Under the pieces are notes generated by a model. That model did no database searches and had not been told where the DNA came from. It saw only the letters and a list, made by a program, of their open reading frames with translations. Positions 9,490 to 17,783 of a DNA stretch of 49,701 nucleotides are shown piece by piece; within the stretch, counting starts at the first letter, position 1; each line of letters starts with the position of its first letter. The translations under genes were made by a program, and so were the position numbers. Source of the stretch: Candidatus Acidiferrum typicum (GTDB taxonomy: Bacteria > Acidobacteriota > Terriglobia > Acidiferrales > UBA7541); NCBI GenBank assembly GCA_025463055.1, contig JAOAPV010000095.1:1-49701 (forward strand). The letters run 5' to 3'.

Positions 9490-9883
9490 CGGCAACTTTT
9501 CGCCCGACGGCCATTGGCTCGCGCACTTTTCCTACGAATCCGGACGCCCTGAAGTGTACGTGGTGCCGTTTCCCGGACCTGGCGGTAAGTATCAGATCTC
9601 GCGTGCCGGCGGCTGGAACCTGCGGTGGGGTAGCAAAAATCAACTGTACTTTTTGACTACGGGAAATCAGCTTATAGAGGCGCAGCTGAATCTGACCCCT
9701 ACGGCATTGCAGGTCAAGGCGCTGCGGCCACTGTTTCAGATGAACCTGCTCGATGAAGCTGCGCCGTTATTTGACGTTTCCGCCGACGGTAAGAGGTTTC
9801 TGATGGTGACACCGGCGCGAGCGGAGTCCAACGCCATTGGCTTGCTGCTGAACTGGTCCACTCTCACAGCAGCTAAAAAATAA
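9332..9883 (+). pseudogene. TolB-propeller C-terminal remnant of the kinase gene
   Basis: In the +1 frame relative to the kinase, codons from 9332 read SLYASVVDWSPDGRYLSYY, then FSPDGHWLAHFSYESGRPEVYVVPFPGPGGKYQIS and FDVSADGKRFLMV. These are the last blades of a TolB/PD40 propeller as found at the end of acidobacterial kinase-TolB proteins. The kinase tail overlaps it in another frame. The simplest history is one internal deletion that removed the membrane helix and most of the propeller and shifted the frame. A TTG at 9335 could start a peptide but lacks a ribosome-binding site. Confidence 0.75.
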
Positions 9884-9939
9884 CGTGCGGCGATCAGGTG
9901 GTGACCTAAATCCGTATAACTACAAGTGCGCGAAAGGTG

Positions 9940-10896
9940 CTAAACGCCCTGGAAAACGTCTCCGATGAAATCTTTAGGGCTTCTAAAGCCCTTGCCCCAG
10001 TCGGCGTCGGTGGCGGCGGTTGGCTTGGCGGCGACGATTTCGTCGAGCGATTTTCCTTGTTTCTTGAGAGCCGACACTTTTTCGCGAGTGCCGACCAGGA
10101 GGTCGCGATAGAAGACTAGTTGGGACTTGTTGGCGACGGCACCGTGCCCGGGGATGACAATCATTTTATCGGTGACTTTGGCGAGATTAGCTTCGGTGGC
10201 GCGAATCATGCCGTCGATGCTGCCGCCGGTGGAATAGTCGATGAAGGGGTAGTAGCCATTCCAGAAGGTGTCGGCGACGTGGATGATATCAGCATCCGTG
10301 AAATGGACGTAGATGTCGCTATCGGTGTGGGCGGGCGCGTAATGCTTGAGAGCGATTGTCGCGGCGTTGAGACGCACAGTCTGCTCCGTTTCGAAGACTT
10401 TTGCCGGAATGGCTCCTGCAGGTGACGCCTTAAACGTGAAATTCCAACCCTCGACTCGCGTATCTTTGGAGAGGTGACTTTTTGTATTCACGTGAGCGAG
10501 GATTTCCGCACCCTCGGAGTGCAGCCATTCATTTCCGTCGGTATGGTCGAAGTGCCAGTGCGTGTTGATGAGGTGCTTGATGGGATCGGAGCTAATGGAG
10601 ACTAGCGCTTGACTGATTTTTGGGCGCGCGCCAGCAAAGCCGGCGTCGATCAAGAGCTTACCGTCGGGGCCCGGGAGGACGGCAATATTTCCGCCTGCGC
10701 CCATGAGCACGCTCACGTTGCCGCGGAGTTTCTGGACGGTGATATTCGCGGCTGCGGCTGTTCTCCGAGCTGTCGCCACGAGGCCATTGTCATCAGCAAA
10801 CAGGTGGCGGGGAGCGAGCAAGCCAATAGTGGCAGCGACACTGGTGGATGCAAGGAAGCGGCGGCGGGAAATACCGGAATCTAGTTTGTTGTTCAC
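9940..10896 (-). CDS. MBL-fold metallo-hydrolase with Tat signal
   Basis: The 318-residue protein starts with a twin-arginine signal (SRRRFLASTSVAATIGLLAP), so it is probably exported folded. The metallo-beta-lactamase fold motif HWHFDH lies at residues 113-118, followed by HTDSDIYVHF, a VADTFWNGYYPFID segment and a PGHG motif, matching the zinc ligands of the superfamily. The substrate cannot be told from sequence; relatives are annotated as SoxH/quinoprotein-relay-type or generic MBL hydrolases. It lies downstream of, and on the same strand as, an alpha/beta hydrolase gene, with a strong inverted repeat in between. Confidence 0.9.
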   Translation of the reverse strand: MNNKLDSGISRRRFLASTSVAATIGLLAPRHLFADDNGLVATARRTAAAANITVQKLRGNVSVLMGAGGNIAVLPGPDGKLLIDAGFAGARPKISQALVSISSDPIKHLINTHWHFDHTDGNEWLHSEGAEILAHVNTKSHLSKDTRVEGWNFTFKASPAGAIPAKVFETEQTVRLNAATIALKHYAPAHTDSDIYVHFTDADIIHVADTFWNGYYPFIDYSTGGSIDGMIRATEANLAKVTDKMIVIPGHGAVANKSQLVFYRDLLVGTREKVSALKKQGKSLDEIVAAKPTAATDADWGKGFRSPKDFIGDVFQGV

Positions 10897-10951
10897 AGAT
10901 ATTCTTTCTTACTCAATTCACTAAATGCTCTGCGGCTTGACTGCGATCGAG

Positions 10952-10988
10952 TTACCCGGCCTTTGCGGCAAACTCAAAGGCCGGGTAA
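10952..10988. terminator. Long inverted repeat between two hydrolase genes
   Basis: Perfect 14-bp arms, TTACCCGGCCTTTG (10952-10965) and CAAAGGCCGGGTAA (10975-10988), flank a 9-base loop. It sits 10 bases after the alpha/beta hydrolase stop and 56 bases before the MBL gene start. No T-run follows on either strand, so it is not a classical intrinsic terminator. It could stop transcription weakly, stabilise the upstream mRNA or be a processing site. Confidence 0.55.
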
Positions 10989-10997
10989 TCCTAACGG

Positions 10998-11837
10998 TTA
11001 CGCCGCTGCTTTTGCTGTGCCTTTGAAAAAGGCGAGGAGGTCGGCATTGATCTGGTCGGCGTTGGTTCTGGGCATGCCATGCGGGAAGCCGGGATAGACT
11101 TTCAGCGTTGCGTTCTTGAGTATCTTGGAGGATAGGAGCGCCGATGCGCCGATGGGCACAATCTGGTCGTCATCGCCATGCATGACCAGCACGGGGATTT
11201 CTATCTTCTTGAGGTCCTCGGTCAAGTCGGTCTCTGAAAACACTTTAATGCAGTCGTAGTGAGGCTTGATGCCGCCCATCATGCCTTGCAACCACCAGTG
11301 CTCACGGATTCCCTCGGAACTTTTTGCGCCGGGGCGGTTGTATCCGTAGAACGGAAGCGTGATGTCCCGGTAGAACTGCGGGCGGTTGGCGGCGAGCTGG
11401 GCGCGGAGGCCATCGAACACGGAAAGGGGCAGACCGCCGGGATTTTTTTCCGTTTTCAGCATGAGCGGCGGGATAGCGCTGATTAACACCGCCTTGGCAA
11501 CACGCTTGCTGCCTTGGCGGCCCAGATAGCGGGTGACTTCGCCACCGCCGGTGGAATGCCCAACCATGATGGCGTTCTGAAGATCGAGCGCTTCGAACAC
11601 CTGCGCGAGATCGTCGGCGTAGGTGTCCATGTCATTGCCGTCCCAGGTCTGGCTAGAACGCCCGTGCCCGCGGCGATCATGAGCGATGACGCGGTAGCCC
11701 TGTTGGCCGAAAAACAGCATCTGGCCGTCCCAGTCGTCGGCGGTAAGCGGCCAGCCGTGTGAGAAAAAAATGGGCTGACCCGATCCCCAATCTTTGAAGT
11801 AAATCTTCGTGCCATCTTTCACTGTAATCGTGCTCAT
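10998..11837 (-). CDS. Alpha/beta hydrolase (non-heme chloroperoxidase/aryl esterase-like)
   Basis: The 279-residue single-domain hydrolase matches the cofactor-free haloperoxidase group: [15 protein letters not shown] and [11 protein letters not shown] near the N-terminus, nucleophile elbow GHSTGG (Ser95), an acid in HGDDDQIVP (about 221-228) and the histidine in GFPHGM (His253). There is no signal peptide, so it is cytosolic. These enzymes hydrolyse esters and show perhydrolase activity in vitro; the natural substrate is unknown. GGAG precedes the ATG on the minus strand (11841-11850 region). Confidence 0.93.
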   Translation of the reverse strand: MSTITVKDGTKIYFKDWGSGQPIFFSHGWPLTADDWDGQMLFFGQQGYRVIAHDRRGHGRSSQTWDGNDMDTYADDLAQVFEALDLQNAIMVGHSTGGGEVTRYLGRQGSKRVAKAVLISAIPPLMLKTEKNPGGLPLSVFDGLRAQLAANRPQFYRDITLPFYGYNRPGAKSSEGIREHWWLQGMMGGIKPHYDCIKVFSETDLTEDLKKIEIPVLVMHGDDDQIVPIGASALLSSKILKNATLKVYPGFPHGMPRTNADQINADLLAFFKGTAKAAA

Positions 11838-12173
11838 TTGATTTTCTCCTTGCGTGGAATCAACCGAACCTCTGAGGCTTCGACCGCTTCCTCAGCTCTT
11901 CACAGTACGCGAGAAACATATCAAGGCGTCCGACGCGCGCAGTTGCAAAAACCGGTTTTGTGGAATTCTTCCGATTTAAGGCAATGCATTTCGCGCGGGG
12001 CCTCCTCGAGTTGTTAGCGTTAACGTTGCAGGATAGTCGGGGGCTGCGCATCACAAGATAGACCCGTTTATCTCCGGCGACAAAGGTTTTCTGCTGGTAC
12101 CCGAAATTGGTACTTCTGGTCGTCTCCTGCGTAGAACCCCTCAACTACAAAGCAATCCCCTCGATTTGGCGGG
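11838..12173. other. Intergenic stretch, no gene recognised
   Basis: About 335 bases between two minus-strand genes. It holds the ribosome-binding site of the alpha/beta hydrolase gene. An open frame over 11860-12144 has no family features. I see no repeat or RNA structure worth naming. Confidence 0.5.
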
Positions 12174-12494
12174 CTATTTTTTCTTGCTGAAGTGGGTGAT
12201 TTTGCCGTCGGCTACTGCGGCAACGTAGCTGCCGTTGATTAGGAATTGCATGACCTTCGCGCCTTTGCGGGCTAGCTGGGCCCAGCGCGACGTGGTTGCG
12301 GGATTTTGCTCGAGGCCGCGGATGCTCTGGCCGGCGAATTCGAAATCGACTTGAGCGAGCTTGGATTTTGCGGTGTGGTGAACGGGATAGGAATCGTCTC
12401 CCAGGCGCACGCGCTTTTTGCGTTCAACTAGCGCTTGTTGCCAGATGGAGAGTAGCGATTCATCGAGAGCTGATTTCTCGGTTTCTTCGGTCAT
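12174..12494 (-). CDS. Small conserved-looking protein of unknown function
   Basis: This 106-residue ORF is on the minus strand, divergent from the esterase gene. It is soluble, with an acidic N-terminus (MTEETEKSALDESLLSIWQQ), a middle DSYPVHHTAKSKLAQVDFEFAGQ and a Lys-rich C-terminus (ITHFSKKK). I do not recognise a domain. I accept it as a gene because codon use resembles neighbours, it has an ATG start and it fills the gap without conflict. The segment SRWAQLARKGAKVMQFL looks helical. Confidence 0.6.
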   Translation of the reverse strand: MTEETEKSALDESLLSIWQQALVERKKRVRLGDDSYPVHHTAKSKLAQVDFEFAGQSIRGLEQNPATTSRWAQLARKGAKVMQFLINGSYVAAVADGKITHFSKKK

Positions 12495-12499
12495 GCCAA

Positions 12500-12522
12500 A
12501 TCATTTCCGCTGGCCAAATGAT
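12500..12522. promoter_or_regulatory. Inverted repeat in a divergent promoter region
   Basis: ATCATTT (12500-12506) and AAATGAT (12516-12522) form a 7-bp inverted repeat with a 9-base spacer. It lies between the divergent starts of the small unknown gene and the esterase gene, where an operator would be expected. Short repeats like this can arise by chance. Confidence 0.3.
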
Positions 12523-12566
12523 AGCGCACCTCTGTTACCATCTTGCCGCCGTAGACAGGGAGAGGT

Positions 12567-13691
12567 ATGAGGCGAATACTTTTATCCATGGCAGGAATGC
12601 TCGCTTTCGGATGTGCGTTTGCTGCTTTGGCACAGACGCCGCCCCCACCGGTGGTTTCGCCCGAGGTACGCCCGGACGATCGCGTGACGTTTCGTTTTCG
12701 CGCGCCGAATGCGAAAGAGGTTGCGTTGTCATTGGAAGGCGCATCGAAAGACTTGGCGATGCAGAAAGACGAGCAGGGCGTCTGGAGCGTTACGACGGAG
12801 CCGCTTGCACCTGATTTTTACGGATATGCGTTCGTGGCAGATGGTGTGCACTTGATCGACCCTTCGAATCCTTTGATGAAACCAAACCTGCTGAACACTA
12901 CGAGCCAGGTGCATGTGCCGGGGCCGGCGCTCCCGTGGGAGGTGGGCGATGTTCCTCACGGCGAAGAGCATCATCATTTCTACAAGTCCGCGGTGGTTGG
13001 AGATCAGCGCGATTTTTACGTCTATACGCCGCCAGGCTATAACGCGCGCGGGAAGCAGACGTATCCGGTTTTGTACTTGCTGCACGGGTTTAGCGACGAC
13101 GCAAGTGGGTGGACAGCGGTGGGACGCGCGAATGTGATTCTCGATAATCTCATTGCGCAGGGAAAGACCAAGCCCATGCTCGTTGTGATGCCGCTCGGGT
13201 ATGGCGCTCCGGAAATTCTGCGCCTCGGATTCGGCGCGTTTCAACACACGGAACTGCGGGACCGAAATTTTGCAAAATTTAGCGAGGCTCTGCTGCGTGA
13301 GGTGCTCCCGCGGGTGGAGTCCGCTTACTTGGTGAACAAGGATCGGAATTCGCGCGCTATTGCGGGACTCTCGATGGGCGGAAGCGAGTCGTTGCTGACG
13401 GGATTGAACAACCTGGACAAGTTTGCTTGGGTTGGCGCGTTCAGCTCGGGCGGCATTTCGGAAGAGTTCGACAAAGATTTTCCGGGGCTGGACGCAAAGG
13501 CAAACGACCAGTTGAAGGTGCTGTGGATCGCTTGCGGAGTTGACGACCGGCTAATCGAACTGAACCGCAAGGTGCGGGCATGGCTAGACTCGAAGGGGAT
13601 CAAGAAGGTAGAGGTGGAAACGCCTGGAATGCATACCTGGATGGTTTGGCGGCGAAATTTGGTTACGTTTACCGGACTGCTGTTTCGGTGA
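12567..13691 (+). CDS. Secreted esterase with N-terminal CBM48-like domain
   Basis: A signal peptide (about 22 residues, ending FAALAQ) is followed by an E-set/CBM48-like domain (about 35-110: DDRVTFRFRAPNAKEVALSLEG, GVWSVTTEPL, YGYAFVADG) and a putative-esterase domain (about 120-374). The esterase part has RDFYVYTPPGY, PVLYLLHGFSDDASGW, nucleophile motif GLSMGG, and HTWMVWRRNL near the end with the likely catalytic histidine. The architecture is that of Fes/XynZ-type carbohydrate esterases, which cleave acyl or feruloyl esters on polysaccharides; the substrate is not predictable. GGGAGAGG precedes the ATG. It is probably periplasmic or secreted. Confidence 0.9.
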   Translation: MRRILLSMAGMLAFGCAFAALAQTPPPPVVSPEVRPDDRVTFRFRAPNAKEVALSLEGASKDLAMQKDEQGVWSVTTEPLAPDFYGYAFVADGVHLIDPSNPLMKPNLLNTTSQVHVPGPALPWEVGDVPHGEEHHHFYKSAVVGDQRDFYVYTPPGYNARGKQTYPVLYLLHGFSDDASGWTAVGRANVILDNLIAQGKTKPMLVVMPLGYGAPEILRLGFGAFQHTELRDRNFAKFSEALLREVLPRVESAYLVNKDRNSRAIAGLSMGGSESLLTGLNNLDKFAWVGAFSSGGISEEFDKDFPGLDAKANDQLKVLWIACGVDDRLIELNRKVRAWLDSKGIKKVEVETPGMHTWMVWRRNLVTFTGLLFR

Positions 13692-13810
13692 TCGTGGCCG
13701 CTTAAGGGATGAGCGCACAGGCTCGACTCGTAATTGGAATACAGTTTTGTTCTTAATGGCGGGTCTGATAGCCTTTAGATAGCCCCAGTCCTCGGAAACT
13801 CGAGGGACCT

Positions 13811-14080
13811 TTGCAAAATCTTACCGAGCATTTTGCGCATGTGCTGTTATTTGCCTGCCCGCAATGCGAGCGGCCCTTGGCATCGGCCTGCGCGAGCAGT
13901 AAACAGAATTTAGAAGAGGCGGACGCACACTTCTTCAATCCGCACTGCCATTGCGGCTGGACGGGAGCGGTTGCCGGGATGGAAGCCGTTAAGCACTGGG
14001 TGCAGCCGTGGCGCGGGTTCACTGCCGAGGTGGGCGCGGCCGGCCCTGGCGATGGCACGTGTGACGGCCGAGCGCACTAG
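13811..14080 (+). CDS. Small zinc-ribbon-like protein
   Basis: The protein is up to 89 residues, with CPQC near residue 16 and a CHCGW motif about 30 residues later, which could hold one zinc ion. The start is uncertain: TTG at 13811 or GTG at 13841. Composition after residue 70 becomes Gly/Ala-rich and may be less constrained. I recognise only the metal-binding pattern, not a named family. Confidence 0.5.
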   Translation: MQNLTEHFAHVLLFACPQCERPLASACASSKQNLEEADAHFFNPHCHCGWTGAVAGMEAVKHWVQPWRGFTAEVGAAGPGDGTCDGRAH

Positions 14081-14146
14081 GATTGCGCGAAAAGGAACAG
14101 GATTTTGTGGAGTGTGAGCTACCTCTTACAACGCCCACCTAAGGAT

Positions 14147-14521
14147 CTATCGCTCGCGGAGTTGTTCAATCCATTTGGAGAGGACATCGTGGCCAGAAGA
14201 TTCGACGTCGATGAATTCGATGCCCATGCCGATGCGCGGCTTGACGATGCGGACTACGGCGAGGCCCTTAGCAATTTGTCCCTTTCGCGAGAGAATGACG
14301 CGCACGCGTGATTTCAGCGCCAGCGGCTTGCTGGTGCAAATGAAACAGCCGCCCAGAGAGATATCGGAGGTCACGCCGGTGGCCTGCGCTCCCGTTTCCA
14401 AATCAATCAGCTCAACATCCGCTGCAAAGGGATAACGAATCGCGTAGCGGCGATCACGCACCCCCACTTTTAGCGATGGTCCCTTGGTCGTGCGATTTTC
14501 CATGACGATTACGTTGCTCAC
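14147..14521 (-). CDS. PilZ-domain c-di-GMP-binding protein
   Basis: A single PilZ domain (124 aa) with both ligand motifs: RxxxR at Arg25-Arg29 (RRYAIR) and DxSxxG at Asp53 (SDISLGGCF). By family it binds cyclic di-GMP and relays it to a partner. It ends IGMGIEFIDVESSGHDVLSKWIEQL, typical of PilZ C-termini. There is no membrane segment. It is close to a second PilZ gene (14776) on the other strand and to the first chemosensory operon, which suggests a role in motility or surface behaviour. Confidence 0.92.
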   Translation of the reverse strand: MSNVIVMENRTTKGPSLKVGVRDRRYAIRYPFAADVELIDLETGAQATGVTSDISLGGCFICTSKPLALKSRVRVILSRKGQIAKGLAVVRIVKPRIGMGIEFIDVESSGHDVLSKWIEQLRER

Positions 14522-14775
14522 TGGTGTTCGCCGTCCAGACCGATAGACGGAGATGCATTGAGAGGCACAAATCCGCTGACATCAGTGTGCTGGAAAAGCG
14601 GAAAAGCAGATGTAAAACCGTCTAGATAAATAGCCAAAACAGCAATAGGTCGTGCCTGGCGTGCTGGAATGCAGTGCGCTATTAGTGGGTACGACAAAGG
14701 AGCGCTGTGAGGCGTTTTACGTGTGCGGCCGCGTGCTAGTCTCAAAACAGCAGTATTCATGCGCGAATCGAGCCT

Positions 14776-15612
14776 ATGCGCCCCGAAGGACTTCGGCAAA
14801 GCGACCGTATTAATTTCCGGATGCCCGTGGAGGCATCGTGGTTTGCCGCCGGAGGTGTGGCTATCAAGCAGACGGCGCAGACGCTGCTGGTGAGCCGAAA
14901 TGGCGGCGTACTCTCCCTGGCTGAAAAGGTGTTGCCGGGGCAGGAGCTGACCCTGCGGCGACAGAACGGCGATGATTGGAAGATGGCGCGAGCGCGGGTG
15001 CTGGCAGAGTTTGATCGCGACGCGGATGGATTTCTGTACGCTTTCGTGATTTTGGAGCCGCGCGAGGATTTCTGGGGCATCGACTTCCCCGCACTGCATA
15101 CGGCCGAGGATGCACTCGCGCGGCTACTGATGGAGTGCAGCTTTTGCCAGCGGCGCGAGGTCGTCTACCTGAACGAACTGCAGCTGAAATCATTCGAAGT
15201 ACGGAAATGCGTGGCGCGACTGTGCACGCATTGCGACGCGCCGTCGATTTGGATTGAGGCGCTGTCGACGGCGAAACAGGACGGGGTAGCGCCGAAGCCC
15301 GTGCCGGTCGAAGAGCGCTTGAATCCGCATCGGAAAAAGAACCGCGTGAAGGCGCGCGTGCTGGCTTGTATACGGCGGCGCGGATTTCAGGAAGAAGTCG
15401 CGGTCTGCGAGGACCTGTCAAAAGGTGGGCTGAGCTTTCGCAGCCGCAATCAATATCCGGAAGGCACGCGGGCGGAAGTGGCGGTACCGTTTACGCCGGG
15501 AGCAGGCGCGATTTTCGTGCCGATCCGGATTGTTTTTTCGCAGGCGCTGCCGAATGTGGGGCTTTACCGGCATGGCGCGGCGTATGTGAAGCCGCCGATG
15601 GACGGGGCTTAG
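14776..15612 (+). CDS. Tandem PilZ-like protein with central Cys motifs
   Basis: In this 278-residue protein an N-terminal PilZ-like domain (RINFRMP gives RxxxR at Arg11-Arg15; the second motif is degenerate, VSRNGG) is followed by a middle segment with CSFC and CTHC pairs that could bind zinc. A C-terminal PilZ domain then has HRKKNRVKARV (RxxxR) and EDLSKGGLSF (DxSxxG). Only the C-terminal domain has a full c-di-GMP signature. It converges with the cheX end of the first chemosensory operon, separated by about 36 bases. The metal-binding centre between two PilZ folds is unusual to my knowledge. Confidence 0.85.
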   Translation: MRPEGLRQSDRINFRMPVEASWFAAGGVAIKQTAQTLLVSRNGGVLSLAEKVLPGQELTLRRQNGDDWKMARARVLAEFDRDADGFLYAFVILEPREDFWGIDFPALHTAEDALARLLMECSFCQRREVVYLNELQLKSFEVRKCVARLCTHCDAPSIWIEALSTAKQDGVAPKPVPVEERLNPHRKKNRVKARVLACIRRRGFQEEVAVCEDLSKGGLSFRSRNQYPEGTRAEVAVPFTPGAGAIFVPIRIVFSQALPNVGLYRHGAAYVKPPMDGA

Positions 15613-15648
15613 AGCGGCATCCCTTGTGATTCTCTGCCGGGCAAATCA

Positions 15649-16152
15649 TCAATCTAATGCGGATGCGGTTTCGCGTTCCTGACGACGGCGGTGCAGGTAG
15701 TGCATCGCGATGTTGAGGTAGACCTCGCCCGAGACCGTTTCGATACAAATCACCATGGCTTCGGTGTCGGCGCCACCGGCGAGCCCTTGCTCGTTCACGT
15801 GGATTTCCGGCGGGAAGACTTTGAAGCGGAAGCCTTGATCGTTCAGTAGCGTGACCGAATTTCCGATCACCATGTTGGCGAGCTCGCAGACAGTTTCGCG
15901 GGCCACTTGCTCGGACTGTTCCACTGCGGAACCTGCAAGATGGGTAGCAACCTTCAGCGCGACTTCCGGAGCTAAATCCAAGATAACGCGACCTTCGATT
16001 TCGCCCTTGATGAGGATGAGGGCGGCGATTCCTTTGCGGCGATAGGTTTCTTCGTCCATCGCGAGATCGACGATCTTTGTGGGCGCTTGCAACGATTCCG
16101 CAAAAACAGCGTCTGCGGCGTTGATGAACGGCTGAATGAGTTCCATTCTCAT
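15649..16152 (-). CDS. cheX: CheX-like CheY phosphatase
   Basis: The 167-residue CheC/CheX/FliY-fold protein has RETVCELANMVIGNS, which carries the ExxN phosphatase signature, plus EGRVILDLAPEVALKVATHLAG and GGADTEAMVICIET. By family it dephosphorylates CheY-P. It is the last gene of the minus-strand operon and overlaps the cheY stop by four bases (ATGA), so translation is probably coupled. That fits a signal-termination role for the receiver just upstream. Confidence 0.88.
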   Translation of the reverse strand: MRMELIQPFINAADAVFAESLQAPTKIVDLAMDEETYRRKGIAALILIKGEIEGRVILDLAPEVALKVATHLAGSAVEQSEQVARETVCELANMVIGNSVTLLNDQGFRFKVFPPEIHVNEQGLAGGADTEAMVICIETVSGEVYLNIAMHYLHRRRQERETASALD

Positions 16153-16601
16153 GAGCGGTGTTCTCCAGCAAGCGCGACGGGCGCACCGGCGGCGGTGGGA
16201 TCGTCGCTTAACACATAACGCAGGATTTCGTACAGGACTTCGGGCTTAACCGGTTTTTGCACGAAGTGCTTCGCGCCCTTTTGCAGTGCGGCGAGAATAT
16301 TTTCCTGATAGCCGACGGAACTCACCATCACGATGCGAGCTTCCGCGTGCTGACGCACAATGCGCTCGACGGCTTCGATGCCTTCCATCTGCGGCATGGT
16401 GATATCCATGAGCACGATGTCCGGCTTGGTGCGATTGTATTCCGCGATGGCCGTGAGCCCATCGCCGGCCTCACCGGCCACTTCGCCGCCGAACATCTCG
16501 ATCATCTTGATGAGATTTTTTCGAGCGAATACGGAATCGTCCACCACCAGGTAGCGGACCGGCCGGCTGTCTTTCCGAAGCAGAGCGGCGAATTGTTGCA
16601 T
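16149..16601 (-). CDS. cheY: CheY-like response regulator
   Basis: A single receiver domain (RYLVVDDSVFARKNL, phosphoacceptor in DIVLMDITMPQMEG, switch region MVSSVG, Lys in VQKPVKPEVL) with a short Ala-rich tail. I start it at the ATG at 16601, preceded by GGAGAAGG; an upstream ATG at 16625 would add eight residues. It is the output receiver of the first chemosensory set, between cheB and cheX. No DNA-binding domain is present. Confidence 0.92.
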   Translation of the reverse strand: MQQFAALLRKDSRPVRYLVVDDSVFARKNLIKMIEMFGGEVAGEAGDGLTAIAEYNRTKPDIVLMDITMPQMEGIEAVERIVRQHAEARIVMVSSVGYQENILAALQKGAKHFVQKPVKPEVLYEILRYVLSDDPTAAGAPVALAGEHRS

Positions 16602-16628
16602 GGCCTTCTCCTTGTCCCCTCGCACGAA

Positions 16629-17783
16629 CTAGGTGCGGTGGGAAGAAACGTGTGCCTTGTCGCTTTTCTCGTTCTTTTCAATCTTGTCTTTCTTCTCGGC
16701 TTTTTCGACGCGGTCGCGGTCAGCAGTTCGATCGCTGCCGCAGAGGCCGACTAGAAATGCACTCAAAGATTCGAGAGGAACAATCTTGTTGGCGTAGCCC
16801 TTTAGAATCGCGGCGCGCGGCATCCCGCTGACCACGCAGGTGTCTTCGCTTTGCGCGACGGTCATGCCGCCGGCGGCTTTGATGGCGCCGAGGCCTTCCG
16901 CACCGTCATCGCCCATGCCGGTCATGAGGACACCGACCGAAGTGAGCGTGAACTCTTGCGCGACGGAGTGGAAGAGCACGTCGGCAGAGGGCCGGTGGCC
17001 ATTTACCGGCGGGCCATCGGAGAGGACAGCCATGTCGCCGCGCGGCATGCGGCGCACTATCATGTGCCGATTGCCGGGACAAATCAGAACGCGGCCGGCT
17101 AGTAGCAAGTCGCCGGAACGCGCCTCCTGCACGTCAAGCGCGCAGCACTCGTCCAAGCGCCTTGCAAACATTTCGGTGAAGCCTTCGGGCATGTGCTGCA
17201 CGATTAGGATGGCAGCGGCGAAATCCGCGGGAATTTGCGACAGAACGTACTGCAACGCGTTGGGACCGCCGGTGGAAATCCCGATGGCGACGATGCGGCT
17301 TGGCGGAAGCGTTGCGCGCGAAGGCTTTTTCTGCGGAGGCTTTGTCTCGACCTCCACACTGGCGCGAATCTTGCGGCCGGACGCGCGCTTGGCGATTTTG
17401 ATTTTTTCGATCAGCTCCACGGCGATGGCGTCGAGATGCCCGGCAGCGGCGTCTCGCGGCTTAGCCACAAAGTCGATCGCGCCGAGCGCAAGGGCTTTGA
17501 ATGTGGAGTACGCGCCTTCTCTGGAATGCGTGCTGAAGACGATCACCGGCATGGGTGCGCGGCGCATAATCAGGCGCAACGTTTCGAGTCCATCCATTCG
17601 CGGCATTTCGAGGTCGAGCGTGATCACGTCCGGGTGAAACTCTTCAATTTTTTTCAACGCGAAGGCCCCATCCATGGCTGTGCCGATGACCTCGATGGAC
17701 GGATCGCGTTCGAGGATGGTGGGAATGAGCTTCCGCATAAGCGCGGAATCATCGACGACGAGGACGCGAATGCGCTCGCTCAT
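16629..17783 (-). CDS. cheB: Chemotaxis methylesterase/glutaminase CheB
   Basis: A receiver (phosphoacceptor Asp57 in VITLDLEMPRMDG) is joined to a CheB esterase domain with GISTGGPNAL (catalytic Ser), VQHMPEGFTEMFA (His) and LMTGMGDDGAEG (Asp). It removes methyl groups from MCPs, activated by CheA. The 384 residues include an extra Lys/Asp/Glu-rich tail (about the last 30 residues, KAEKKDKIEKNEKSDK), absent from standard CheB. It overlaps the cheA stop by four bases. Confidence 0.96.
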   Translation of the reverse strand: MSERIRVLVVDDSALMRKLIPTILERDPSIEVIGTAMDGAFALKKIEEFHPDVITLDLEMPRMDGLETLRLIMRRAPMPVIVFSTHSREGAYSTFKALALGAIDFVAKPRDAAAGHLDAIAVELIEKIKIAKRASGRKIRASVEVETKPPQKKPSRATLPPSRIVAIGISTGGPNALQYVLSQIPADFAAAILIVQHMPEGFTEMFARRLDECCALDVQEARSGDLLLAGRVLICPGNRHMIVRRMPRGDMAVLSDGPPVNGHRPSADVLFHSVAQEFTLTSVGVLMTGMGDDGAEGLGAIKAAGGMTVAQSEDTCVVSGMPRAAILKGYANKIVPLESLSAFLVGLCGSDRTADRDRVEKAEKKDKIEKNEKSDKAHVSSHRT

